This document shows, piece by piece, positions 1-7,641 of a stretch of DNA of 7,939 nt. Source of the DNA: an uncultured Gammaproteobacteria bacterium (GTDB lineage: Bacteria > Pseudomonadota > Gammaproteobacteria > SZUA-140); NCBI GenBank assembly GCA_945788675.1, contig CALZMY010000021.1, forward strand, positions 1 to 7,939, in the 5' to 3' direction. The notes beneath the pieces are model-generated. The model did not search any database. It saw only the letters and a program-made list of their open reading frames with translations, and had not been told where the DNA came from. The position numbers and the translations under genes are program-made. Numbering within the stretch: position 1 is the stretch's first letter; each line of letters begins with the position of its first letter.

Positions 1-132
1 GCACTAACAAATGTATTCAGTTCTTCAGCAAAGATAAAGATATCAGGTAACGAATTGTCGATTGCTGAAAAGCCTGCGCCGCAGACGAGTACTTATAGAC
101 AAAGCGGGAAGATGAGGCCAAAGGCCAAATAA
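1..132 (+). CDS. tssJ: C-terminal end of probable TssJ (T6SS outer-membrane lipoprotein), partial
   Basis: The first frame is open from base 1 to a TAA at 130-132 and encodes the last 43 residues of a protein whose start lies outside the window. The fragment has a short alternating polar/hydrophobic stretch (KIKISGNELSIA), compatible with the last beta strand of a transthyretin-like fold such as TssJ. A polar, basic tail ending in KMRPKAK follows. The fragment is too short to identify from its own sequence. The name rests mainly on gene order: in HSI-I-type clusters tssJ lies directly before tssK. TssJ is an outer-membrane lipoprotein that binds the periplasmic part of TssM. Another T6SS gene, such as one for an FHA protein, could also end here. 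The open frame and stop are certain; the identity is inferred. Confidence 0.55.
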   Translation, partial: ALTNVFSSSAKIKISGNELSIAEKPAPQTSTYRQSGKMRPKAK

Positions 133-241
133 AGAAACCTCTGATTAACAGGATATAAGGCCTGGCTATTACAGCATCACTATATTAGCTCGCTTAATCA
201 AACAAGATCGATTGGTATTTTAAAACTCCAGGCAGGATCGT
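133..241 (+). other. Intergenic gap before tssK
   Basis: This 109-base gap is the longest in the window. I see no convincing -35/-10 pair, hairpin terminator or long inverted repeat in it. The only signal I can support is a purine-rich GGCAGGA at 231-237, four bases before the tssK ATG, which is a plausible but close ribosome binding site. The gap is wide enough to hold a promoter, so a separate transcript starting at tssK cannot be excluded. Confidence 0.5.
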
Positions 242-1576
242 ATGTCATTAGATAACAAAGTAGTTTGGTCAGAGGGGATGTTTCTTAACCCGCATCATTT
301 CCAGCAACAGGAACGTTACTTTGAACGGTATATTGATGGAAAATATTCAGCGCATGGTTCGTATGGCTGGGGAATTCATCATCTTGAAGTGGACCAGCAG
401 TTACTTAAGCTCGGTAAACTATCAATTATTAAAGCCGCGGGTGTATTTCCCGATGGAACCCCCTTCAGTTTTCCTGACCAGAACGATCCACCACCGGTAT
501 TCGAGGTGCCAGAAAACACTCACGACAAAATAGTCTATCTGGCGATTCCGGTTAAACGCCCTGGTGCGGTCGATATTCTGGCCGAAGATGAAAACCAGGG
601 CCTCGCACGTTACTATTCCGCTAAACAAGATGCCAGAGACGTCTCTACCGAAGGGGGCGATAGCGTTAAGATTGTCGTTGGAAAACTCAGATTTCGTCTA
701 TTATTAGCCTCTGATGATATGAGCGGTTATGCCTGCATTGGTATTCTCAAGATTGCTGAAGCACGAACAGATAAGAACATATTGTTAGACGAAGGGTACA
801 TTCCCACCTGTGTCGATTGTCGGGCTTCACAAAAACTTTCAGGTTTCCTCGCTGAACTGGCAGGATTGATACACCACCGTGGCGAATCAATAGCCGCTCG
901 CCTGGCCGATACGCAACGGGGCGGTACCGCCGAGATCGCGGACTATATGCTGTTGCAACTGGTGAATCGAATTGAACCACTCACCACTCATTTATCGTTA
1001 ATGCAAGGACTCCACCCGCTTCAACTCTATTCTGAAATGGTGCAGATGGCAGGAGAGCTATCCACCTTTGCCACTAGCAGCAAACGTCCTCCTGTCTTCC
1101 CCCCTTATTTACACGACAATCTGCAGGCGACGTTTGTACCTGTGATGAATACGCTAAGGCAATGTATGAGCATGGTACAGGAGCAGACTGCGACATCGTT
1201 GCCACTGGTAGAGAAAAAGTTTGGCATCCGGGTCGCGCAAATACCAGATCGTACCGTTTTGAATAACGCTACATTTGTCTTGGCAGTACGTGCTGATGTC
1301 ACTGAAGAGAAAATCCGCACACATTTTCCGGCACAGGTAAAAGTTGGCCCGGTAGATCGCATCAGGCAATTAGTCAATGCGGCAATGCCAGGGATCCCCC
1401 TTAAACCTATGCCTGTGGCCCCGCGTCAGGTCCCGTACCACGCTGGCTTCACCTATTTTGAGCTCGAGCGCAATAATGATTACTGGAAGGCGCTTGAAAA
1501 CTCAGGCGGCATCGCCTTGCATATTGGCGGTGACTTTCCGGGACTGGATCTTGAGTTGTGGACCATTCGGCAGTAA
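242..1576 (+). CDS. tssK: T6SS baseplate subunit TssK
   Basis: TssK is the trimeric cytoplasmic adaptor that links the T6SS baseplate wedges (TssE/F/G) to the TssL and TssM cytoplasmic domains. The 444-residue product has the usual length of the family (TIGR03353). Residues 7-23 carry the N-terminal family signature VVWSEGMFLNPHHFQQQ, found in the shell domain that contacts the baseplate. The C-terminus is also typical, with a Tyr-Phe-Glu-Leu-Glu stretch followed by an ending of the form FPGLDLELWTIRQ. The C-terminal domain of TssK is the part known to bind the membrane complex. The ATG at 242 puts the signature close to the N-terminus, as in homologues, and is preceded by AGGA at 234-237. 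The stop is 29 bases before tssL, consistent with one transcript. No frameshift or missing region is visible. Confidence 0.96.
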   Translation: MSLDNKVVWSEGMFLNPHHFQQQERYFERYIDGKYSAHGSYGWGIHHLEVDQQLLKLGKLSIIKAAGVFPDGTPFSFPDQNDPPPVFEVPENTHDKIVYLAIPVKRPGAVDILAEDENQGLARYYSAKQDARDVSTEGGDSVKIVVGKLRFRLLLASDDMSGYACIGILKIAEARTDKNILLDEGYIPTCVDCRASQKLSGFLAELAGLIHHRGESIAARLADTQRGGTAEIADYMLLQLVNRIEPLTTHLSLMQGLHPLQLYSEMVQMAGELSTFATSSKRPPVFPPYLHDNLQATFVPVMNTLRQCMSMVQEQTATSLPLVEKKFGIRVAQIPDRTVLNNATFVLAVRADVTEEKIRTHFPAQVKVGPVDRIRQLVNAAMPGIPLKPMPVAPRQVPYHAGFTYFELERNNDYWKALENSGGIALHIGGDFPGLDLELWTIRQ

Positions 1577-1593
1577 CAATACTCAGACCACTC

Positions 1594-1598
1594 GAGGA
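1594..1598 (+). promoter_or_regulatory. Ribosome binding site of tssL
   Basis: GAGGA lies seven bases before the ATG at 1606. It is the clearest Shine-Dalgarno sequence in the window and supports this start for tssL. The start matters because it includes the N-terminal threonine motifs at codons 12 and 24. Confidence 0.75.
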
Positions 1599-1605
1599 AT
1601 AGATA

Positions 1606-2517
1606 ATGTCTTCAGATGATACTGATAATCAGGACAAAACAGTCTTTAAACAGCCGCTCAGCAGGGGCGATGGCACTGTTGTGCGGCCAGTGCCAGGAGG
1701 CCGGGTAGCGAACAGACAGAGCGCCATCCAGAACCCGCCTGGCGCTGCACAACAACCGCCACCTTCAAACTACACACAACTGCCGAATATTGACCTGGAT
1801 TCAGGCCAGTTTAAAACTGCTTATGGATTAAATAGCCTGGTTAATGCCGCTTCAATATTAATTGCTGTCTTTTGTAAAACACGTGAGTCAGTCAGCCACC
1901 CCGACGTGGGAGGCTTACACCAGCAACTGGTCAGAGAGATCAATACATTTGATGCGAAGGCACGAGCAGCAGGCAGTAAACCTGAGATCGTACTCGCGGC
2001 ACGCTATATATTATGTACCATTCTTGATGAGGCAGTGCTCAATACTCCATGGGGAGCAGAGAGTGCATGGACACAAAAAACACTGTTGAGCACCTTCCAC
2101 AATGAAACAAGTGGCGGCGAGAAGTTTTTTCTAATCCTCGACAGAATGCGAGAGTCACCCGCTGAGAACCTCGATATTCTGGAGCTGATGTATATCTGTA
2201 TTAGCCTGGGATTCGAAGGCAAGTACCGCGTTGTCCATCGCGGTCGAGATGCGCTGGAACAGATGCGTGATGAGCTATTTCGTATTATACGGACCCACCG
2301 CGGTGAATATGAACGATCTCTCTCACCTAGCTGGCATGGATTAGGAAAAACTCGCAACTCGCTTACCCAGTATATCCCGCTATGGGTGGTTGCCACTGTC
2401 TTTATCGGTATTCTGGTAGTGGGATATTCTGGTGCCCGCTACTGGTTACATCAAACCACTGATCATGTTGCACAACAACTCACTGAAATTTCTAACACTG
2501 ACATCAGCAAAAAATGA
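1606..2517 (+). CDS. tssL: T6SS inner-membrane subunit TssL (DotU/IcmH family), short form
   Basis: TssL is a tail-anchored inner-membrane protein that binds TssM and contacts TssK. The 303-residue product has three parts. Residues 1 to about 57 are a hydrophilic, Pro/Gln-rich leader. Residues about 65-245 form the helical DotU domain, with signatures ILDEAVLNTPWG at 139-150, a GGE-x-FF stretch, and GFEGKYR at 202-208. A single membrane segment lies at about 259-277 (LWVVATVFIGILVVGYSGA). Only about 26 residues follow it, so the OmpA-like peptidoglycan-binding domain of extended TssL proteins is absent. The leader has two threonine motifs, DKTVF (T12) and DGTVV (T24, followed by a Pro-Gly-Gly-Arg turn). 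In Agrobacterium tumefaciens, PpkA phosphorylates TssL on an N-terminal threonine that Fha then binds. Phosphorylation here is inferred. A clear ribosome binding site at 1594-1598 supports the start. Confidence 0.95.
   Translation: MSSDDTDNQDKTVFKQPLSRGDGTVVRPVPGGRVANRQSAIQNPPGAAQQPPPSNYTQLPNIDLDSGQFKTAYGLNSLVNAASILIAVFCKTRESVSHPDVGGLHQQLVREINTFDAKARAAGSKPEIVLAARYILCTILDEAVLNTPWGAESAWTQKTLLSTFHNETSGGEKFFLILDRMRESPAENLDILELMYICISLGFEGKYRVVHRGRDALEQMRDELFRIIRTHRGEYERSLSPSWHGLGKTRNSLTQYIPLWVVATVFIGILVVGYSGARYWLHQTTDHVAQQLTEISNTDISKK
1633..1704 (+). repeat. Two 12-residue units with candidate phosphothreonine sites in the TssL leader
   Basis: Codons 10-33 of tssL can be read as two 12-residue units. 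One starts Asp-Lys-Thr-Val-Phe and the other Asp-Gly-Thr-Val-Val. The Asp-x-Thr-Val core falls at the same place in each, with T12 and T24 exactly 12 residues apart. The rest of the units is only weakly alike, so this is a repeated motif and not a perfect repeat. FHA domains bind phosphothreonine and often prefer an aliphatic or acidic residue at +3. Neither site fits that preference closely (+3 is Lys and Arg), so the FHA role rests on the known TssL-Fha precedent. Confidence 0.5.
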
Positions 2518-2569
2518 AATCTGTTCGCTAGCATAAAACTCCTGATAAATTTTTGATCCGAGTATTTTA

Positions 2570-5500
2570 ATGAAAAAAATCATCGCGTTTTTTACCAATA
2601 GAGTTGTCATTTCAGTCATCGGGCTAACGATCATCTCTATGCTGATCTGGTTTGTCGGATCGGCAATCAAATTTGGTGAAGATAACTTTTCTCCACTGGC
2701 CAGTGAAACCGCCAGACTTCTCGCCATCATCGTCATTGTAGTCATCTGGGGGCTTAATAACTTACGTGTACGGGCACAGGAAAATAAAAATAACAGTGAA
2801 CTGGTAAGCGACCTGCAAGGCACCCCTGTTGAAGATGCCAGTCATATCATTACCGATCAGACGTCGGAGGAGATACAACAGATTGGCGAGCGTTTTACCC
2901 ATGCACTCGCGACCCTGAAAAAACTAAAATTTAAAGGACGAGGCTCAAACAAGGCCTTATATGAACTACCCTGGTACATCATCATTGGACCACCCGGCTC
3001 TGGAAAAACAACGGCATTAATTAATTCCAGCCTGGATTTTCCACTTGCTGAACAGTTTGGTAAGAATGCACTGAAAGGTGTCGGTGGTACGCGCAACTGT
3101 GACTGGTGGTTTACCAATGAGGCCGTACTGATCGATACTGCGGGACGTTATACCACCCAGGATAGTCATAAGGTGCTGGATAGTTCAGCCTGGGAAGGAT
3201 TTCTTAACCTGTTAAAAAAACATCGGCGCAGAAGACCAATCAATGGCGCAATTATCGCTATTAGCCTCCAGGAACTGCTGACACAAACAGAAGAAGAACG
3301 CATCAGGCATGCCAGCACGATACGAGCCCGCATTGATGAATTAATGGAGAAGCTGGAAATACGCTTCCCAGTCTATTTGATGTTTACCAAATGCGATCTT
3401 GTCTCTGGTTTTTCGGAATTTTTTGAAGACCTGAACAAAGATGACCGTGAGCAGGTGTGGGGCATCTCGTTACCTGATGCCGCAACAGATCAGCAAACCC
3501 CTGACTTTGAATTCCTCAACAATGAATATAGAAACATACTAAAACGGCTCTATAATAGAGTGTTATGGCGCGTCCATCAGGAGCGAGACGTTAAACGACG
3601 CGCTGCAATACAGGGCTTCCCTCAACAAATGGAAAACATGAAAGCCATTGTTGACCAGTTTGTACAACAAACATTTATTAAAAACCGCTATCGCTTTCAA
3701 CCTTATCTACGCGGGATATACTTTACTAGCGGCACCCAGGATGGCACCCCTATTGACAGGCTTATGTCATCGGTTGCGTCCAATTATGGTTTTAGCCGCG
3801 AGGTGGTCACACCTTCACTGCATCAGGGAAAAAGCTATTTCCTTGGCCAATTATTCCGTAGCGTGATCTTTCCCGAATCCGAACTGGTTGGTTCAAATAG
3901 AAGATACGAGAACATGATCAAATGGTCCAAAAGATCAGCGTATGCCGGGATGGCAACCATTGTCGGCATCATGTCAGTGGTATGGGGAGGAAGTTTTGTT
4001 CGCAATGAGATGTACATGCACGAAGTAGAAGCACATGTCGCTGAATTTAACCTGGAAAAAGCAAGATTTAACGCCATTTCAAGCAACATCCAGAACACCT
4101 TACCAACGTTAAATGCCCTGTCTCAGGCAAGCCTCGTTTATGACCAGGAAGAGCACCCCTGGCTTTCAGCCCTTGGCATGTATGACAGCAATGTGGATGA
4201 TGCTGCCAATAATGCATACCATTCCCAGCTCAAGGCCTTATTTCTTCCCAGGCTCATCACATACATAGAGCGTCATTTAAAACGCGGTCACAGTGGTGGC
4301 GATCTGTACAATTCATTTCGGACTTACGTGATGTTTAACAAGCTTGACCACATGGATCGACAGATTGTACAGGAGTGGTTTGCGGAAAAATGGAAAAAGG
4401 AATTCGAAGGAGAAGCGACGAAAAGGAAGGCATTAACAGAACATTTAACGGCGTTGCTCGACCTTGAACTAGAACCTGCAGAACTGAACAAACAGGTTTT
4501 GACATCCACCCGAAACTTATTGTTACGCGTACCAGCCTCACAACGTATCTATGAACGTATTCGGACCAATCCGGTATACACACATAAAGTTGATCTACTA
4601 AATGAATTTGGCGAATCTGTGCGCAAAACTTATATTACAAATCCGAAGGTACTCAGGCAACTATCGATTCCTGTTCTATTCACTAAAGAAGGGTATGATG
4701 ATATCGATTTTTCACCAGAATCAAATGTCATCTCAAGTATAATTAACGAAAGATGGTTGTTTGCTGATAATGAGAAAGCAAAAGTCGACTTTATAAAAGA
4801 TGATCTTGATGACGTTAGTAAAAAAGTAAAAGAGCATTATCTATCTGAATATGTCACCCATTGGAAAAAAGTTTACGATGCACTGGAAGTAAGCGCATTT
4901 AAAGACTTAACCGAGGCAAATGATGTACTCACCAGTTTCACAGACCCCGTATATTCACCATTACTATCAATCCTGCAAGTCACCTCAAGGAACACTCAAT
5001 TATCAAACCAGATGGCCGCAAACCTGGCGGATGACCATCAAGAAGGCGTCACAGGTCAACTCACCGGGCTGGCAGCATCAAAGGTAAGCTGGACAAAGGT
5101 TGATCGACAATTCCGAAACTTGAACATCATGCTACGCGAGTCTGCAAAAGATCCTGCGCCCATTAACGCGGTGCTATTAAAAGTCTCAGAACTACAGACA
5201 TTTGTGAATGAAATAACGCTGGCGCCGGATCCTGCTAAAAAATCCTTTGAAATTGCCAAAGCCCGTTATCAGAGCGGTGCCGGAAATGCCATCTCGTCAC
5301 TGCAGGCTTTCGCTAAAAGCACACCAAAACCTGTGCAACAATGGCTTTCAACATTGGCCAGCGAAACATGGCGGGTCATTCTTCGCTCAGCTCATCAGCA
5401 TGTAAACTCCGAATGGAGATCAAATATTTATAGACCATATTCACAGGGACTAGCGAGTAGATACCCATTAAAGTCATCGTCGCAGGATGAAGTTGCACTA

Positions 5501-6121
5501 CTCGATTTTATCGCTTTCTTTAAGCCTGGCGGCACCATGGATGTTTTTCACCAGGAATATATAAAACCCTTTATTAAAATTAATAAAGGATGGAAGAATC
5601 GTAACATTGATAATTACAACCTTGGCTTGTCGCAGAGATCAATTAACCAGGTGAAAACCGCACTGGCAATTAGGGATATATATTTTAGGGATAACGCTGA
5701 AGAGCCTACCCTTGCATTTCAATTAAAACCACATTTTATGCCTAAAAATGATGTAAGATTTATACTTGAGGTTGGCGAAAACCGTATCTCATATAGCCAT
5801 GGCCCCAAGCTCTGGAAGACACTGAAATGGTCAGGCAATGATGAACAAAATCGTGTTCGCATGATCTTTGAAGACCTGGATGAACAGCAACACTCAAGCA
5901 CATTCGAGGGACCCTGGGCCTGGTTTAGATTGTTGAACCAGTCAAAACTGGTCAAAACAGATAAATCTAATATTTACCTGGTAACTTATAATATTGCCGA
6001 TACACAAGCTGAGCCTGCTGCAATCAAACATGAAATCACCTACCAAATCAAAGCTAAGAGTGTCAATAACCCGTTCAAAAATGACTTATTAAGATCATTT
6101 AGGTGTCCTGAGAATATATAA
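2570..6121 (+). CDS. tssM: T6SS inner-membrane core subunit TssM (IcmF family)
   Basis: TssM spans the inner membrane and crosses the periplasm to TssJ, forming the body of the T6SS membrane complex. The 1183-residue product is full length for the family (TIGR03348). Membrane segments lie at about residues 12-33, 48-65 and 457-477. The cytoplasmic NTPase-like domain lies between the second and third, with an intact Walker A motif GPPGSGKT at 140-147 and a DTAGRY motif starting at D189. The region after residue 477 is periplasmic. It contains KPGG at 985-988 in the conserved FFKPGGTMD stretch, GPWAWFRL at 1114-1121, and the usual ending with NPF and FRCP. Both nucleotide-binding motifs look functional; whether TssM needs ATP hydrolysis varies between studied species. 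The gene starts 52 bases after tssL with only a weak GAG (2560-2562) ahead, and its TAA directly touches the tagF start codon. Bases 4681-4860 are strikingly A+T-rich (about 32% G+C) but the frame is unbroken. Confidence 0.97.
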   Translation: MKKIIAFFTNRVVISVIGLTIISMLIWFVGSAIKFGEDNFSPLASETARLLAIIVIVVIWGLNNLRVRAQENKNNSELVSDLQGTPVEDASHIITDQTSEEIQQIGERFTHALATLKKLKFKGRGSNKALYELPWYIIIGPPGSGKTTALINSSLDFPLAEQFGKNALKGVGGTRNCDWWFTNEAVLIDTAGRYTTQDSHKVLDSSAWEGFLNLLKKHRRRRPINGAIIAISLQELLTQTEEERIRHASTIRARIDELMEKLEIRFPVYLMFTKCDLVSGFSEFFEDLNKDDREQVWGISLPDAATDQQTPDFEFLNNEYRNILKRLYNRVLWRVHQERDVKRRAAIQGFPQQMENMKAIVDQFVQQTFIKNRYRFQPYLRGIYFTSGTQDGTPIDRLMSSVASNYGFSREVVTPSLHQGKSYFLGQLFRSVIFPESELVGSNRRYENMIKWSKRSAYAGMATIVGIMSVVWGGSFVRNEMYMHEVEAHVAEFNLEKARFNAISSNIQNTLPTLNALSQASLVYDQEEHPWLSALGMYDSNVDDAANNAYHSQLKALFLPRLITYIERHLKRGHSGGDLYNSFRTYVMFNKLDHMDRQIVQEWFAEKWKKEFEGEATKRKALTEHLTALLDLELEPAELNKQVLTSTRNLLLRVPASQRIYERIRTNPVYTHKVDLLNEFGESVRKTYITNPKVLRQLSIPVLFTKEGYDDIDFSPESNVISSIINERWLFADNEKAKVDFIKDDLDDVSKKVKEHYLSEYVTHWKKVYDALEVSAFKDLTEANDVLTSFTDPVYSPLLSILQVTSRNTQLSNQMAANLADDHQEGVTGQLTGLAASKVSWTKVDRQFRNLNIMLRESAKDPAPINAVLLKVSELQTFVNEITLAPDPAKKSFEIAKARYQSGAGNAISSLQAFAKSTPKPVQQWLSTLASETWRVILRSAHQHVNSEWRSNIYRPYSQGLASRYPLKSSSQDEVALLDFIAFFKPGGTMDVFHQEYIKPFIKINKGWKNRNIDNYNLGLSQRSINQVKTALAIRDIYFRDNAEEPTLAFQLKPHFMPKNDVRFILEVGENRISYSHGPKLWKTLKWSGNDEQNRVRMIFEDLDEQQHSSTFEGPWAWFRLLNQSKLVKTDKSNIYLVTYNIADTQAEPAAIKHEITYQIKAKSVNNPFKNDLLRSFRCPENI

Positions 6122-6841
6122 GTGAAAACGGCGCAACAATCCGGCGTGTATGGAAAATTGCCAATGCATGGTGATTTTATCCATCGAAACTTACCTAATG
6201 CGTTTATAACGACCTGGGATGAGTGGTTACAGCTATACATTGCGGGCTCCCGAGAACAGATGGGCGAAGAATGGCTTAATACCTATTTAACGAGTCCTAT
6301 CTGGCGCTTTGTGCTCTCATCCGGCGTTATTGATGCGAGTCACTGGACTGGAATTATGTTACCAAGTGTTGATCAGGTGGGGCGCTATTACCCATTCTCG
6401 ATTGTGATGCCATTGCCCATACAGTTAAATCCACTTGAATTTTTTTCACAACAGACAGACTGGTTCGAACAGATAGAGGAATTAGCCCTGCAGGCACTAA
6501 ATGAACAGCATCAGATTGATGAACTTGTTGATAAAGTAAATGATATAGAGGTCAATTTGAGTTTGGATTATCAAAAATCAGGAGAGCTTGTGGCAACGGA
6601 TTCATTACAAATTACTATGGCATCTGAAGAGCCCACCCCTTCTTCTGTTTATAGTCATTTCTTAGATTCACTTTTGTCAAAAACGATGCATAGTTACAGC
6701 CTGTGGAGCACTCGAGGGTCCGAGAGAATCGCCCCATGCCTGTTAAGTACCCAGGGTTTGCCATCAGTTGATAAAATATCCGCCATGATGGATGGAGAAT
6801 GGTCATGCTGGGGTTGGTCTCAACCTTATGCCGTCAAATAG
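6122..6841 (+). CDS. tagF: T6SS-associated protein TagF (post-translational repressor)
   Basis: TagF is a cytoplasmic protein that represses T6SS assembly after translation. In P. aeruginosa it acts independently of the threonine phosphorylation pathway, and work in P. aeruginosa and A. tumefaciens links this to Fha binding. The 239-residue product has the usual length of the family (TIGR03373). It opens with the hallmark GVYGKLPMHGDFIHRNLP at residues 8-25 and a following W-D-E-W-L helix. It ends with a Trp-rich segment (DGEWSCWGWSQ). The start is GTG at 6122. It begins at the base after the tssM TAA (6119-6121), so the two genes abut with no gap. A weak TGAGAA at 6109-6114 may serve as ribosome binding site, and translational coupling to tssM is likely. 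The next in-frame ATG (6163) would remove the conserved KLP motif, so it was rejected. Confidence 0.93.
   Translation: MKTAQQSGVYGKLPMHGDFIHRNLPNAFITTWDEWLQLYIAGSREQMGEEWLNTYLTSPIWRFVLSSGVIDASHWTGIMLPSVDQVGRYYPFSIVMPLPIQLNPLEFFSQQTDWFEQIEELALQALNEQHQIDELVDKVNDIEVNLSLDYQKSGELVATDSLQITMASEEPTPSSVYSHFLDSLLSKTMHSYSLWSTRGSERIAPCLLSTQGLPSVDKISAMMDGEWSCWGWSQPYAVK
6794..6798 (+). promoter_or_regulatory. Possible ribosome binding site inside tagF that would set an earlier pppA start
   Basis: GGAGA lies six bases before an ATG at 6805 that is in frame with pppA, which is good Shine-Dalgarno spacing. The same bases encode the Gly-Glu of the Trp-rich TagF ending, so the match may be forced by the TagF protein sequence. 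It is the main evidence for a pppA start that overlaps tagF by 37 bases. Confidence 0.35.
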
Positions 6842-6855
6842 GTAAAAGATTTAAG

Positions 6856-7611
6856 GTGAACGACACAACAATAAGACGTCCCATCCAATGGCTAAGTTCA
6901 TCTGCAACAGATGCGGGTGTAGTTAGAACTATTAATGAAGATGCCATTTTTTCAAAACCTGAAGCTGGACTTTGGGCTGTTGCTGATGGCATGGGGGGCC
7001 ATGAAGCCGGTGATCTTGCAAGTAATATGATTATCGAGTCACTCGATAAAATCGAAGCTAAAACACAGCTAAATGATTTTGTTACCTGCATTGAAGATTG
7101 CATCATTGATGTTAACAATCGCCTGCTGGAGCATTCCAAAACCATGCTTGAGGGACGAGTAATCGGCAGTACTGTCGCTATTCTCCTGATTAAAGGTTAC
7201 ACAGGCATCTGCATATGGGCAGGCGATTCAAGGTTGTACCGCTATAGAAATAATAATTTTGAACAGCTCACGGTCGACCATAGCCTGGTCTCTGAATTAT
7301 TAAGAGATGGATTGATTTCAATGGAAGAAGCAGAAACTCACCCTGAAGCAAACGTCATTACGCGTGCGGTCGGCACATCTGACAAGCTACATCTCGATAT
7401 AGATGTTTTTGATGTCAGGGTGGGAGACACTTTTTTACTTTGCAGTGATGGTTTATACAATGCAGTTCAAAAAGAGGGCATCATGAACTGCCTGTGTAAC
7501 GACAATATAGAGGCAGTAGCCGACGACCTGATAGAAATAGCCCGGTACAACGGGGCTTCCGATAATGTATCTGTGGTGCTTGTGAAGGGCATTCCCAGCA
7601 ATATCTACTGA
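6856..7611 (+). CDS. pppA: PP2C-family Ser/Thr phosphatase PppA of the T6SS
   Basis: PppA is a cytoplasmic metal-dependent (PPM/PP2C) phosphatase that removes the phosphothreonine mark placed by PpkA and so turns the T6SS down. With the GTG at 6856 the product has 251 residues, the usual length for stand-alone bacterial PP2C domains of this type. The PP2C motifs appear in order: RTINEDA at 24-30, DGMGGH at 44-49 (metal-binding D44), GDSRLYR at 123-129, SDG with D198, and SDN with D236 near the C-terminus. All expected metal-binding aspartates are present, so the enzyme should be active. The start is uncertain. GTG 6856 lies 15 bases after the tagF stop and puts the catalytic domain near the N-terminus as in homologues, but it lacks a clear ribosome binding site. 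ATG 6805 (behind GGAGA) and ATG 6799 are in frame and would overlap tagF. The function is certain; the exact start is not. Confidence 0.92.
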   Translation: MNDTTIRRPIQWLSSSATDAGVVRTINEDAIFSKPEAGLWAVADGMGGHEAGDLASNMIIESLDKIEAKTQLNDFVTCIEDCIIDVNNRLLEHSKTMLEGRVIGSTVAILLIKGYTGICIWAGDSRLYRYRNNNFEQLTVDHSLVSELLRDGLISMEEAETHPEANVITRAVGTSDKLHLDIDVFDVRVGDTFLLCSDGLYNAVQKEGIMNCLCNDNIEAVADDLIEIARYNGASDNVSVVLVKGIPSNIY

Positions 7612-7641
7612 TTAACTTTATTGCAGACTGCTGAACTATCC

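Noticed and set aside
2004..2396. 130-codon open frame on the minus strand opposite tssL
   Set aside because: It lies wholly inside conserved tssL coding sequence, has an Arg/Ser-rich product with no family resemblance, and is best explained as a shadow frame.
2446..2823. 125-codon open frame on the minus strand across the tssL-tssM junction
   Set aside because: It is opposite the TssL tail and the TssM membrane segments and has no recognisable domain or ribosome binding site. Shadow frame.
3214..3220. Run of seven A in tssM as a slippage site
   Set aside because: It is a normal Lys-Lys pair before a basic stretch. No downstream structure or useful alternative product is evident.
6775..6841. 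Programmed frameshift producing a TagF-PppA fusion
   Set aside because: Both frames are open here and TagF-PppA fusions exist in A. tumefaciens, but I find no slippery heptamer of the X-XXY-YYZ type in the tagF frame or a clear following structure. Separate translation is simpler.
7612..7641. Terminator between pppA and the next gene
   Set aside because: The only symmetry is a nine-base GCAGACTGC with a one-base centre, too short and tight for a hairpin, and no T run follows.
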